A DNA stretch of 64,000 nt, taken from NCBI RefSeq assembly GCF_023101765.2, contig NC_064227.1:2799592-2863591 (forward strand), given 5' to 3'. Shown in pieces: positions 33,486 through 46,800 of the stretch. Position 1 is the first letter of the stretch; every line of letters starts with the position of its first letter. A program made the translations under genes and the position numbers. The notes under the pieces were generated by a model. It was not told the origin of the DNA. It ran no database searches and saw nothing but the letters and a program-made list of their open reading frames with translations. The DNA comes from Spodoptera frugiperda (taxonomy: Eukaryota > Arthropoda > Insecta > Lepidoptera > Noctuidae).

Positions 33486-34633
33486 TGACAATAAAACACA
33501 ATTTTACTAAACGAATACCATAAACGCCTATTGAAAAAGAATAGCAACTCGACTTTAACCAACATATTGCAAGAATTTTTATTAAAGGCATGTTGAATAG
33601 TATAAAAAGAATGTTCATGCAATAACCACGATCGATAAATACTGTTTACTTATAGAATGATGTCTATAACTACATATAAAGTCCTTGAAATAATAATAGA
33701 TGCGCATTGGATTCGAAATGTTACGATTATAATTAGTTTCATTAAAATTCCATTTTGTACAATGTTCTTCAGCATTCTACACATTTTCATTTGAATTTAA
33801 GTAAATAAGATTTAGTATTATGTTATATTAAACCATCGATCTAGGTACTGGAAATAGGTAGCCTTGAAAAAGCCTGAAGTTTGTACCTAGAGTAATATAG
33901 AGCGGAATTGACTATGTAGGTATATAGAATGCTATGTCTAGAAACCTATATGAGTATATATACCTATATTTATCCGTTCCTAATGGTTGGATAAGCGCTC
34001 CCAACATGGTAACTGGGGGGTGAAAGCCTAAGCTTATCGATCAGCTGATGGCAAGCCCTAAAACGACTAACACCTTTTATTTTTAGTTATAAATCAAGCT
34101 AGCATTATACTACACAGCCCTTTTACTGTACCAGAAGGCCTAATTGTATTCTTACGTGAATACACTAAGTATTTCATCAAATATAACAACATACCTTTAG
34201 TTTCCAACCGGCGAAATACAGATAAGAAATTAATACACCATATCCACAAAAACTAATGTAAAACCATCATAAGACACTTATTTACTTCAAAAACTTTGCT
34301 TTAATATTATTTCTAGTAATTCTAATACATATATTTCTTTAAAACTTGTTAAAATAACCTAGACACAATGTCGCTATGGTATTTTTTCACGTACAATATT
34401 CATTATGACAGTTTTCCATTGCGCGCGCAGGCAGATCGATACTACAAGAAAATGTTGCCCGCGAATTTTGATACCGGTTTTTTAAGTGAACGTGGCCCTG
34501 ATATTAAGGTATAATACGTTTTATAAATAAAATTTTATTTCCTGATTGTATATTTATTTTTATTTTGCGTAGTATTTGTAGGAGGCCTATGTTCAATAGT
34601 GGATGTCTTGCGAAGTTGTACCTACCTAAGTAA
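33486..34633. other. AT-rich intergenic, nothing recognised
   Basis: No gene or clear repeat could be supported. A piece near 34015-34070 is faintly repeat-like. Confidence 0.4.
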
Positions 34634-34983
34634 GAGCGAGGGCACACGATACGTTGCGGCGGCGGTGCGACGCCGGAGAGGTGTCGCTGCGTCATCTAAC
34701 ATAGAAATATCTGCGGCATGTCACATGATGCGTTCTGACGCCGTACCAGACCAAGACTTGCAACCACCAAGATGAGGCAGGTAGGGGTGAATGCGTTGCG
34801 ACGTCGTAGCGGCACCGCTCACTAGTCTTGCGTCATAAGGAATCTTATATTAACAGACTGTCCAAGGCTGCTGCCGCGCCGCTGCGACATAACAACGTTG
34901 CGGCGCCGCACCGCTCTCATGTGCCCAATGACACGGTGAAACGTTTGCGCAGCGGAGCCGCAACGCGTCGTGTGGCCCCGCTC
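34634..34983. mobile_element. GC-rich hairpin MITE (GAGCGAGGGCACACGA ends)
   Basis: The left arm GAGCGAGGGCACACGATACG and right arm complement (ending ...GTGTGGCCCCGCTC) are inverted with few mismatches. The interior is rich in 'cgttgcggcg' repeats, also inverted. It stands out sharply in base composition from the AT-rich flanks. TAA precedes it, but a clean target duplication is not visible. Confidence 0.55.
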
Positions 34984-35300
34984 AAAGGTGATAATCAGGG
35001 GCATAGCCGTACCGTATCTGCCGTATCAATTATATGGGGCCAACATGCGTAAGCAAATAACAAAAACTTCCCAATTTTATATTTTATTTCAGAAATTACA
35101 GAAGTCCAAATAATCAATTCATTCAAAAGTTGACAGCAACATAAGTAAAATAATTAATGACATCGTAAGGGCTCCCAAATAATTATGGGCTCACTGTTAT
35201 AGATATCATAGAAAAGTATCCGCCTTTTTATACAAATATTTGTGTGTGTAATGCGTGGTAGACGCATGCGAAAAGGGTGTAATCCATGGCAACGGTCCTG
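34984..35300. other. AT-rich spacer
   Basis: Nothing recognised. Confidence 0.4.
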
Positions 35301-35304
35301 CATC

Positions 35305-35460
35305 ATCACCATCACCATCACTACCATCATCATATGTATTATCAGTCACAAGACGTCCACCGCTGGTCACCCGCAATGACTTCCAGATAGGCCGGTTGAA
35401 AGCGAACTGCATCCAGCACGTTCCCGCATGCTGGACATGAAATCCGCACGATATTAAAAA
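35305..35460 (-). mobile_element. RTE-like LINE 3' tail, second copy
   Basis: The - strand frame contains WMQFAFNRPIWKSLRVTSGG and ends before a run of atgatgatgg-type repeats, matching the tail at 15150-15400. Confidence 0.65.
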
Positions 35461-36255
35461 CACCCTAAATTATATCTAAACTGAACTTGGAAAAATCCCA
35501 ATCCAAATCCCCTCATTCAAATGCCTGATGGCGGAATAGCCACATATCTATTGCAAGCATTGTTTTGCTATAAACTTACAAGCAGGCGTTGCTTAGGATG
35601 GTGCAGTAGTTACAAAACTTGTCTTAATTTATAACTTAATCTATTCAACTCCTAAATGAATATTATACAGTCAAAATGAATTATAGATTACATATATAGC
35701 CACAATAAATGTACGTTGTAACGATGTTCTTGGTAATTAAAATATTTTAAGAGCACTTTAGTTTATATATCTGCTAACTGCATACCTAATATAATAATAC
35801 TTACACAAAATGCTGTGATAAAAAGCGTATCTGGTACCTAGACATGTCTTATACTTTTTCCCTACATTCCTTACACCCCCGTTCATAACACAGTTTACAA
35901 TCTCACCCACGATTCGACATTTTGAGTGGAACAATGAACACGCATACCAGTAACTATTCGTCTGGACCTACAATACAACGCATTTCATATGGAGAGCAGG
36001 GTCAACTTACATTGGACGTTAAATGCTCGGTGCTGGCACATGGACGCGCCGCCATGTCGGTGACCTCGAACCGTGATTCTTTCTCCCTCACTCTTATACA
36101 AAAGAAGTGAGACAGCAATACAACGATCCGATCCGAGAAATGGTTATCCGTAGCACGTCGTAGTGACGTGTCAGACTGGGGTGTGTAAACAGCTTCGAGT
36201 TTACAACGAAAAAAAACTTATTTTCATTGTTTTATTCACTTATTTTCGTGCAAAA
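35461..36255. other. spacer and presumed promoter of the MADF gene
   Basis: The last 250 bases before the ATG are less AT-rich and should hold the promoter and 5' UTR. No core motif is decisive. Confidence 0.35.
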
Positions 36256-37921
36256 ATGCGTTCTGTACGTGATTTTAAATACGATGTGATAAGTTTAATA
36301 CGATTTGTGAAGGAACGGCCGTGTTTGTGGGATAAAACGTTGGAAAATTATAAAGATCGGACGGAACGGAGGAGCGCTTGGGAAGAAATATTCAACTTGC
36401 TGGATGACAGTTATGAAGTTATGACGGCTGAAGAGAAAAGGATCACGGGTATGTAATGGAAACAAACATGTTGGTTTTAAGTTGTTGCATTCGATTGTCT
36501 GTAGTATTTGTGTTTAGTTTCTAAAAAAATATTTACTAAGTAATATTCGAAACGATACATATTGATGTATTGCTATCAATGATAACGTGCATGATACGTA
36601 TCACGTATGTAGGTGCATCAGAACTTGCTACTTACGTAGATACTCACGTTTTATTATTGTTTATGATTTAATGTAAACAATAAACTAATTTGATATAACT
36701 AAGACAGAGCGAAAATAAATAACTGATCAAGCTGACTTAATCTGAGTGGCACAACAGCCTCATACAAACCCAGCGTGATGCAACGCAGACCCAATCCCTT
36801 CTAAAAATGGCCGACATCGAACTATAAACGAGCAGACGGATCACCTGATGGCAAGCAATCGCCGTCGCCCATGGACACCCGAAACACCAGAGGCTTTACA
36901 AGTACGTTGCCGGCCTTTTGGGGGTTAGGAATTTAAGAGATGATGAGGAAGGGGGTAACTGGGCCTCCGGTAACCTCACTCACACAACGAAACATAACGC
37001 AAGCGTTGTTTCACGTCGGCTTTCTGTGAGGCCGTGGTATCACTCCAGTTGAGCCGGCCCATTCGTGCCGAAGCATGGCTCTCCCACACTTAAAAAGGTG
37101 TACCTACAAGGGCGGTACTGATTGCTTACCATCAGGGAATCCGCCGTTAATACTAACTAAGCAAATAAATAACATACTCTTCTTTTGTTACAGGCGAACT
37201 AATTCTAAACAAATGGACGAACATAAGAGATACATTTAACAAAACATTAAAAACTAGAATGGGGAAACCGAAGAAGAAATACGTATTACACGACCACTTA
37301 GAATTCTTAAAGAAAATTATACCGGACGCCGCGAATGAATGCCAGAGGGACCTGAGTTTAGAACCCTGTTATATGAAGCAAGAACCTGAAACAAGTTACA
37401 CAATAACTACTGAAATAGTGCCTGAAACTTCAACTAATTTTACCATCAGTAATGTGACTAGTTTTGGCAGTAAGAAAAGTACTTTTGACGCCGATAAAGC
37501 AGATGATTCAGTCAGCGAAGTTAGCTATAGTAGCACGAAACGTTCAAAGCGGGATATCGACACAAAATCAACAGATGTTAGTGATTATAATTCCCGTAAA
37601 GGTAGGAATAAAAAGAAATCGAGCAGATTGGTTTATGAGGATGACGAATCTGTGTCTAGTCGAAAGAAATCAAGAAAGAGTAGTTATAAGGATACAAATG
37701 ATGATTCCTCTGTAATGGATTCTATTAATGATATTAATTTCGTTGAAGTCGACACTAGTTTTGCGAATGATCCGCGAATTATGAACGAAGATGAGGCATT
37801 TTTCGCGTCTTTATTACCTACAGTTGTGAAGTATAATGAAAATGAGAGGCTTGAGTTTAGGCTTGAAGTGCTTGGGGTCATGAAGAAGTTAAGAGATAAG
37901 AGGAATTGGACTGCAGATTAG
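36256..37921 (+). CDS. MADF-BESS domain protein (Adf-1-like), two exons
   Basis: The exons 36256-36448 and 37194-37921 are joined across GTATGT...TTTTGTTACAG (phase 1) to give 306 residues. The MADF domain (about 10-106) has LIRFVKERPCLWDKTLENYK, AWEEIFNLLDD, ILNKWTNIRDTFNKTLK and the closing KKKYVLHDHLEFLKKI. A serine/lysine-rich charged linker follows, with several KKSRKS-type basic clusters likely to act as nuclear localisation signals. The BESS motif (about 264-297, EAFFASLLPTVVKYNENERL...) closes the protein. MADF domains bind DNA and BESS motifs mediate protein contacts; the family includes fly Adf-1 and Dip3-type factors. The target is unknown. The intron has taken a family A insertion. 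The acceptor is clear and the domain is intact only when the exons are joined. Confidence 0.93.
36826..37096 (+). repeat. family A repeat in the MADF gene intron
   Basis: A near-complete copy from 'cgagcagacggatcacctga' to 'gaagcatggctctcccacac', ending about 100 bases before the acceptor. Confidence 0.7.
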
Positions 37922-38021
37922 TAGATATATTTATATCCGAATGGAAGATTTAGAGAAGGAAGAAGAGAGGAGACCTTTGTAACACAAACAAGAGTTGCCA
38001 GTCTTTGAAAATGGCAGTTTA

Positions 38022-38245
38022 GGCTGATCCCACATTAGGCATGCGCGATCCTCAGGCATGTGAGTAGCGTGGTAGCTTAAGAAGGTTAACCGCCAAGGCA
38101 AACGCAGCGTGCACGTTACGCGGTCGCTGCACACACGTCACACGGCGGCAAAACGCAACGCTCACGCAACGGGCTCGCGACAAGCGCGCCGCCCCCGCTC
38201 TACACACACGCCTGAGAAGCGTGCACGTCTAATGTGGGGGAGGCC
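38022..38245. mobile_element. PIF/Harbinger-like MITE with TTA target duplication
   Basis: The ends GGCTGATCCCACATTAG and complement of GGCCTCCCCCACATTAG are inverted, with CCTCAGGC/GCCTGAG continuing the match. TTA occurs directly outside both ends (38019-38021 and 38246-38248). It begins about 100 bp after the MADF stop, so it may sit within that gene's 3' UTR. Confidence 0.65.
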
Positions 38246-38610
38246 TTAGATCCGTCAATAGTTACTTAACACCAATTAATATTAATCATATTTTAAAGAT
38301 ACACGCGATACGATATAAAGAAACCATAACATAGTTTAAACCATAGTATGGTTTCTTTTGTTTTTTGATTTTTATCAAATTGTCCGTGCTCATTTCCAAT
38401 TATTATGTACATAAATACATGTGTATGATTTTTATACAATCACGCGAAATTGATGTAATTAAGGCGCGGTGAATAGACAACTTTTATGTATTTGAGGGGG
38501 TGAAGCAGGTGAAGTGGGTCTCGTGTACTGAGGGGTGCACCGTGCAAATGTCATTGATACGCGTATTCCATTTTATTTAGGAGCGTAATTTCGCTACTAT
38601 AGTTTCATGG

Positions 38611-38680
38611 ACGAGTGGCCCAGTGCGTTGCTGTCTAGATTCGCGTTCCGTGATCCGTAAGATCGAATCTCATCACTCGT
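38611..38680 (+). ncRNA. tRNA-like sequence, probable SINE head
   Basis: A 6-bp acceptor-like pairing (ACGAGT at 38611-38616 with ACTCGT at 38675-38680), an A-box-like GTGGCCCAGTGCG and a B-box-like GATCGAATCTC are present. The T and D arms do not form well, and T-rich tracts (ttttattttatttttatttt) follow. It is more likely a tRNA-derived SINE head than a working tRNA. Confidence 0.4.
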
Positions 38681-38940
38681 ATTAGTTTTTGTTTTTTTAT
38701 TTTTTCAATATTATGTTGTATACATTTTTATTTTATTTTTATTTTATTTTTTTATTAGTTTTTTTATGACTAAAACCGAAATCGAACAATAATTTACACA
38801 AACTTACTACTACTATAGTTTTTGCGCTAGTGACAGTTGCCTGTATGACGTTGACGTCTCTCAGTACCACATGATTAGGGATGGACATTAGAAAGGTCTT
38901 TTTTTATCGCTATCGATACTTTTTTTTTTTTTTATGGAAC

Positions 38941-39232
<292 letters not shown>

Positions 39233-39520
39233 AAATATTATACTCGCAGCATACATTGAATTCTCTTTAATTTTGTTATTAAAGTGTGTTGTTTAGTTGT
39301 GCAGTGTATCTGCGTGTATATAATGTCAATATACAGATACAGATTCAGATGATCCTGACTCAGATAATAATATGAGTTTGGACGAATAATAAGTAAATAA
39401 TTTTGGTTTTAAGCAAGGAGCGTGTGTGACGTGTCGAAGATCTGACACGTTTGGCTCTCCAGTGCCCCGAACAGTCGCTACAGTCGAAGACAAGTTTTTA
39501 CATTCAATATTCTGTACTTA

Positions 39521-39870
39521 GGGCCTATGCACACCACGCTTTTTAAACGCGCCGGCGACGCGCGTTTCCAAAACGCGCGTCGCCGGCCGTTTTTCTCCTG
39601 CAGTGCAGTTTGTTGTCGTTTGTATCGATACAAACGCGCGGCACCAGCGCGTGTGTATCGATAACACGCGCGTTTGCATCGCTTCCGCATCGCTACACAC
39701 GCGTGTCTGTATCGCTACACACGCACGTCAGGTGTGCAAAGGTCTACAGGCCGCGTCTAACTATCGCGTCTGTAGCGATACAGACGCGATACGCACGCAA
39801 GTATCGCGTCAGTATCGCTAAAAACGCGCGTCGACGGCGCGTTTAAAAAACGTGGTGCAAACATAGGCAC
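39521..39870. mobile_element. PIF/Harbinger-like MITE with TTA target duplication
   Basis: The left end GGGCCTATGCACACCACG and right end ...CGTGGTGCAAACATAGGCAC are inverted; TTA lies outside both (39518-39520 and 39871-39873). The interior consists of degenerate repeats of 'tatcgatacacacgcg' and 'aaacgcgcgtcg', rich in CGCG. No coding capacity. Confidence 0.7.
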
Positions 39871-39873
39871 TTA

Positions 39874-41682
39874 GAAGCAGTAGGCACTAATCTTTTAAAA
39901 ACTAAAAAACGGACAGGAGGATATATAAATAAAACACCAATTATGTATAAAATATGTATTATTCATCTTCAATAATTAGGAGAATGTCATCTAAGAATTG
40001 TGTAGGGGGCGGGGTACGTATATTTTCTTGGTATCTTTCCCAACTGAGATACCATATTATACAGGCTGAGATGCACGCCACTGACGAATAACTGATAAAA
40101 TCGCCTCATCTTCCAAGTCTCTTCTGCCAATAGAGTTATTGCGACCAGTCGCAATCGTACAATCTACACAGCGATCCATGTCGTCAATATACGATTGATA
40201 GGCTTAAACAGTTGTCCAAAATAGAGAGTAAGGTAATTTAGATATGCAAGATCCGTCAAAAGTACTTTATAAAGCCGAGGTCGTAGGGTTTAACAATAAA
40301 ACATGGAAAATACGTGCGCATTTAGAACGAAACACAACAAACAAGTGTCATCTGTCAATCGATGACTGACTGATATCAGACAGAAGTGTTGTAAGAAGTT
40401 TAAATCACAGAGTACTTATACGCATAAATGATTAAATAATCATTAATGTTTTATAACTTAATTTAAGTTTTCTCGCTTCCCAGATAGAAACAAGGTACCA
40501 TATTTTGTGATTTCCTTTAGAAAAATATGACGGTTTTTTTAATATACATTTCAACTAGTTAACTGCTGGGCCCAAAAGTCCCCTTCTCCTTTCAAGAATG
40601 GTACGGAACGTTACTGAATGTGTCATCTGCACCATGCTACGCGGTAATAGTACTTATATGAAAAAAATAATTGTATTTACATAACTTTAAATCGATTTCG
40701 TACAAAAAAATATACTGACAACCCAACTTAGAAAAAGCTAATTACAAAATAAAATATTACAAACAGCAAAAAGATATGTTAGTGAATGATTATTTTCTGA
40801 GCGGCGATTGACACAAACTGACATAGGTCCACCAAGCAGCGCGCCTCAGCGGTCACTGCCGGTCCGCGTAGGAATGAAAGAGAAACGAATAGATGTCATG
40901 ATCGGACGACGTTTTGTTCGATTCGTTCTGAGTTATTTATCATGAATTATATTAATTCTTACAAATATCTCATTTCAATCGACAAATAAATAAGGCAGAT
41001 CCCTTTATTATTTTAAATTACGTCACTGTTATTAATTTTATTAAGATATGTTCATAAATAATATAGTTACAATGGCTAGAATTTCAATTTAAATGGTTAG
41101 TTTATGATTTTTTTTTATCGAGAAAATTTATAGAAATCGTGTTTTGAAGAAGGTGGTCCATTCATAAAAATGATCAAGATTAACATATTTTTTTTGTTGC
41201 TCTAACATGTAAACATTGGGCAAAAAAATCTGTTGAATCAATCCTATTTTGACTATGCACAGCGCCTTAAGCGTACCTGCTAAGTTGATTTTGTATTTTC
41301 GCATGTAAAGACTGAATAAATGTAATAAATTATTTTCATTATAGTCGTAATTGTGTTGTATTACATTAAAACAGAATTAATTTGCTTCCTTTCAGACGTT
41401 ACTTTACGTTATAAAGTTATGATATGATCTACATTATAGTACACATTATTTTTCATGACTTTCAAAAGTTTCTTAATGGGGGCTTACCAGATGGCTGAAA
41501 TATACTAAGTACATTTTGTCCAATCACTGCAGCTGTCAGATATTGAACGTCCAATAGTTTGAAACTAGCTAATTCTCGATTGGACGAAGAAAGAGAGTTC
41601 ACACTAGTGCCAACTGAGGCAAAGTGAGCAAAAGTACGGTAGGCCCCATTAGTTTATATGGAAATTAATAGTTTACTCCTGA
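39874..41682. other. AT-rich intergenic, nothing recognised
   Basis: No gene could be supported in this stretch. Confidence 0.4.
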
Positions 41683-41826
41683 GCGCTTAGTACTAGTTTG
41701 TTTAACGTTTAACAAGAGCGCGTTCAGCGCTCTGATTGGTCGGTTCATTGGCACCGGCCAATCAGAACGCTGAACGCGCTCTCGTTTCATTTTCGTTCAA
41801 CGTAAACCAAACTCCTACTAAGGGCA
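41683..41826. mobile_element. palindromic MITE, copy of the 24803-24955 family
   Basis: The left arm starts GCGCTTAGTACTAGTTTG and the right arm ends CTCCTACTAAGGGCAC; the centre 'ggcaccggccaatcagaacg' matches the other copy. Confidence 0.65.
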
Positions 41827-43812
41827 CTGGGTGTAACCAAGTAAAAAGGAAAGAAAATAAATAAAATCGCCATAATTTTAATAGATAAGTTTTAATGATC
41901 ATTTTTTCTGTAGCATTTTTAAAAATAATGTTTACAGTATGTAATCACAAAAACACAAATGTTTTTTAATTAAAAAATAATGAAACTCCCTAAACTTTTA
42001 ATTAATAGTTTCCTTTTACAGCTAATAAATTTAAACTTCTAAGTGAAAAATATAACAAAAACGCTTTTGCAATACTGTATTTTTTCGTTCAAACTATAAT
42101 ATCGGAGGTACGACGCTACCCACAATATTACGAGTCACAAGAACAATAACAACATGCTGAAATATATAAAAAATTCGAACCTTACTTTAAGAAATGGCAG
42201 ATTTTTTTCTTCCAAAACGAAATAATACGTAGGTTTCAAAAACTCTCAGAATAATTAATACATACAGTTAGTCGTAATATTGGATGTGGTAATTTTAGTG
42301 TCTTTAGCGGAGGCGGGCGTACGCGAGCCGACAGCGCGACGGACGCGTCCCAATACACTACTAGCCGTACACACTAACACGAGCTTACGACTAATTAAGT
42401 TGAACTATGGGCTCCATAAAACCACCCATCCAGTGCACATAATTACCCCATTACAATTTTCACTATACGACCCAAAACAGGTCGAAACTCACTAAATTCA
42501 CTAAAATTTAAACACTCCCCCCCATTCCACTATTTACAAATTCGGAATGAACTTTGATTCTAAACGTCGAGAATTTAGTGTTTTATTCTTTTTTTTTTAA
42601 CTTTTCCACACTTTATTCTTGTAATTAGTAACAAATGAACCATTATTCTCGTCATTACTAATACGGCTTTATTTACACAAGCGGTAGAATACTGTAAGGA
42701 AATGAATCATCGGCTTAGAGCCGGCCCGGGATGCCAGCGAGCGGCCCTGTGCTCGACTGGTCTGAGTAACACGTATAACGCTACAATATATCGGTACTAT
42801 AGTGACTAGATCGTCCCCTAAACAAAAATTGGGGATCAAAAATTTATTTACATGTTTTACACTATGGATATCAAATTCACACTAGCTTAACACATTGCTA
42901 CTATTAAATGTTTATATATTTATTTATTTATTTATTAAATACAGCGATATTAACGCCCTTTGGAAACGTAATGTAAAGCGCAGGTGAGTAGAGGGCGCCA
43001 CATAAACTATTGGCACCGAAATATTATGATAAACAAAATCTCAAAAATAATTCAAATCACCAAGTTAAAGCTCCCATCGTGTTTATGAATAGTTCACTTT
43101 GTGCTGTGTCACATGGAAGTAGCTTACAACTAAAACTATGCGCAAATATACTACACTATATAAATAAATATACATACATATTGGCTCGAATCAAACGTGA
43201 CCACGCGCTAATGAAACGAATCATTACCTCAACATCAGTCTAGCATCGTTATGAAGGGCTATTTATTATAAATGTTATAAATTAATACAACTACACCGCT
43301 AAAAGACGATTAAATTCATATTTGAGTATGGCCTGTAATCACTAACGGAAACACTTACGTCTATTAGAGGTTACCTATAGAAATACATTTTTATACAATT
43401 ACATATATCGATACAAAATATGTTTATGGATAGTATATTACAAGAAATAAAAAAACAACGCTACAAGAGAATCCACGTTGGAACTACAAAATAAAAACGA
43501 ATTTGAACTTATCGGTGACATACTTAGAAAATAATAACACGTAAAGGAACTTGCGAAGAATTATTCGATCAACTTTAACAAAAAAATATAATCGCGCGTA
43601 TCCAAACTGCTGTGAACTTAGCTACCGGTTATTTTTTTTTTACTTATAAAATTATATACAAAACAATTTCAACAACTTTTTTTATAATACACCTAAAAAA
43701 GTGAAACCTCGTCAGTAAAGAGATCGCGTTTCAGTCTGGCGTGGCAGACGGAGTATATAATAATAATGCCACAGCCTTAATGTAGAAATCGGTAATCACA
43801 ATGTGTCGTATG
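41827..43812 (-). other. downstream region and probable 3' UTR of the giant - strand gene
   Basis: No coding region is supported. It contains a (TTTA)n run at about 42912-42937, and several + strand tttatt sites (AATAAA on the - strand) any of which could be the polyadenylation signal, for example near 43263. A GC-richer patch at 42300-42365 is unexplained. Confidence 0.35.
42912..42937. repeat. (TTTA)n microsatellite
   Basis: A short tetranucleotide run. Confidence 0.7.
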
Positions 43813-46800
43813 TCAGTTAGTTGCAGTAAAGTCAATGTTGGGTTTCCTCTGGCGGGGTTTCTTGGGGCGAGGCGGGGCTGGCTCGCCGTTGCAGCAGTGG
43901 CAGCCGCGCTTCACCACGCCGCGGCCGGACGCGCGCCGCCTGCCCTCCGCGCTGTCGTGTCGGTCGTGGCGGTCGTGTCTATCGTGCCTGTCGTGTCTCT
44001 CGTGCCGGTCGTGTCTCTCGTGCCTGTCGTGTCGCTCCGTGTGCATATCAGGCGAGCGCTCGCCCGCCCGAGTCTTCCCGGACAGGCTCCGCGCTGCGCC
44101 GGCGTCCAGCGCGTGATGGTACATGCGCTTGGGAGGATACGTACGAAGCGGCGGGGCGTGAGTGTCGTCCGCCGACGACCCATCGGCACTGCAACGCCTC
44201 TCAATGCCCCGCGCCTCTTTTATAACAGAGTCCAATCTCATATGAGCACCAATCCCGCTGGAATCCGTAGAATTATTCTCCTCGAAGGATGGGCTCTTGC
44301 AACATTTGTCGCTGTCGCTGCTGAAATCTAGTGCACGTCGTGTTTCGCGTTCTGACGCGGAGTTGGACTCCCAGAACAGTTCAGTTCGTTCGGGAGAAGA
44401 CTCCTCATCTTCGACGTCTCCGAAATCTCTGGAGTCGTCTGTCATCATTTTGGTGTGGTGGTTGTGCATGAGGCCTTCGTGTTCGTCGATGAGGAACCGT
44501 GAGGTCTGTTCCCTCTTGTTGCCGTAGCAGACTCGCCTGATGACCTGTGTGGTGTTGTTGCCAGTGGCGTGGACGATGGCGGACGCGGTGTTGGAGAGGT
44601 GCAGTTCTCTATTGTCGTTGAGAATGCTGTCGAACCTTGTGAGTCCGTCGTCCTTGACGAGTACTGAGGATAGGTTGATGTTGTTATGTGTGTGCGGTCC
44701 GGGCAAGGAGTTGATCATGTTGTCGATGTCGGAGTACTTGACCGTGTTGTGTGGGCCGCTGGTCTCGGCGGTGGCCTGCGAGATGACGGTGGTCTGCGGC
44801 GCCGTCATCAGCACGGTGCCGGGGGCCCGGTTCGCGTGGAATATCGTCGATGTTATGTGACGGCCTTTCAGACCGCTTATTGTGAATGGCTGCACCTGGA
44901 AACAATTACATACATATTTAAAATACACATTTGATTGTCACACACACACAACAGAAAATATTTAAGCGAAACATGTTACATTGCAAATTAATTTCAACTT
45001 AAACTCCACTACACAAGACATATTCGAATTCAGTAATTATTTACCAGATATTTTAATACTCAAGTTCTAATCTACATACCTCTCCCTCATCCGTAGGCTC
45101 ACTATGGAAGGTAGTATTAGGATGAGACCGGGCAAACTCCTCCTGGTCCAGCGCTATAGTGGCCTGCATCCCATCCTCGCTCACAGTGACTATGCCTACA
45201 TCTTCGAGACCTAGACCTAGGTCGTTCTGGTCATCATGTATGTTCGTCCTAGGTAACAGCTGGTCGGTGGCAATCTGGTCATCTAAGTCCGGTTGTGATA
45301 TGGTATGGTGCATCATCGGTTGTGCTGGAAAAAATGTTGAGAGGTGTTAAATAGTGTTGTAAAATTGTTTTTCTTTATGGGATAAGAATAAAATAGTTGG
45401 TATGACAATGGAGATTTTCTACTTCAAAGTTATAGTGTAAAAAGCAATCAATCACAAAGAAGGGTGTGCCAATTTTAAGTAAGTACCCAGATGATTTCTT
45501 CTCCTAAATTCTGATCGACATCCTTCAGACCACTCTAGTGTATTATAGATTCATTAATCTAAAATCTGCTTTTAGAAACCACATAGGCAACACAAACATT
45601 AAAAATATGTGTAATGTTACCAGTTTCATCGAAGAAAGTCATTATAGAACTTCATCGTATGGTTAATTTCTCTGTAGTGGTAAATCAAAAAGTATGACTT
45701 TTTCTAAACTTACGAGTATGCGAATGGTGTCCATGATCCTGTGTATGATCATGCGCAGGTGAGGCGGCGAATAACAGTTCAGCTTCAGGGAATAACTCCG
45801 AGGCGGATGGAGAGTCCACGCCCAAGTCCTCACACTCCTCCGACAACGATTTCTGAGAAAGAAAATCCTATTCGATACATGCGTATATTAATTAATAAAA
45901 CAGAAAATAAAACACGTTGAAAATAAAATTTAAATTAGAATAATGATACAGAAAAAAAGACAGATTTTTTTGTAACTAAAACAATAATTATTGTATAATT
46001 CTTAAAAAAAAGTGAACACAGTGAGAACTCTACAAATTATGCACTCTTCATTTGAAAAAAAAACTGTTGTTTAAATGGCAAAAAAGCAAGACAAAACCAT
46101 ATCGATGAATTAATTAAAAGTGAACATAAAAAGATATTGTGTTTAGACATAATTTATTGCAAAAACTTTACATAATCATCAAAAAAAGTTAATGTCACCG
46201 CTCACGCTGCTATGGTTGGTTGCAGTTTTAAAGAAAAACTAAGAACATATTTAAGTATTACCTGTAATCTCAATTCATGTTCCAGAACAGCATATTTGTG
46301 TCGCAAAGCCGCAGCGGACACGTGGCTCAAACGGTGCTGCCTTTGTTGCGACCCATCTTTCTTCTGTACAACCTACACCAGAAGAAAACACGTCACAATT
46401 GTCTATGGTCAGTTTTGAATGAAGAATGTTTAGAATTTTATTTTGCTTTTATATTTTATATGGTCTCTTGTTTTAGGTATGATGTGAGAAATAATTTTAA
46501 ATGTTATTGATTTATTTTTTATAGTTTTTTTTTTAGTTTTGGATACAGACAATTAGATTTTAAGCTTAAAGCTACAGTGATGAACGGTTGTCAAAGCCTA
46601 CAAACATGATTATCCTGCCCAAATAATAAATGATACCAATGACGGCAAAGCAAAGCTTTTCCATTTTAAATAAAACACTTTTCAGAACAACAATATACCT
46701 TATAACTATCACATTAAGATTTAAACTTCACAACAACTAATGAAGGACTTCAAATACAATGATCCGAGTGAGGGGGTCATGCTGTAATGCGGGATAAGAC

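Noticed and set aside
39603..39846. frames with repeated Cys/Ile/Asp in the CGCG-rich MITE
   Set aside because: They are products of the tandem repeats inside the element.
42280..42495. possible extra exon in the GC-richer patch near 42.3 kb
   Set aside because: No donor-acceptor pair or recognisable motif supports it; it is left as unexplained downstream sequence.
43801..44331. 176-codon open frame on the + strand
   Set aside because: It is antisense to the last exon of the giant gene and reflects its RHDRHE repeat.
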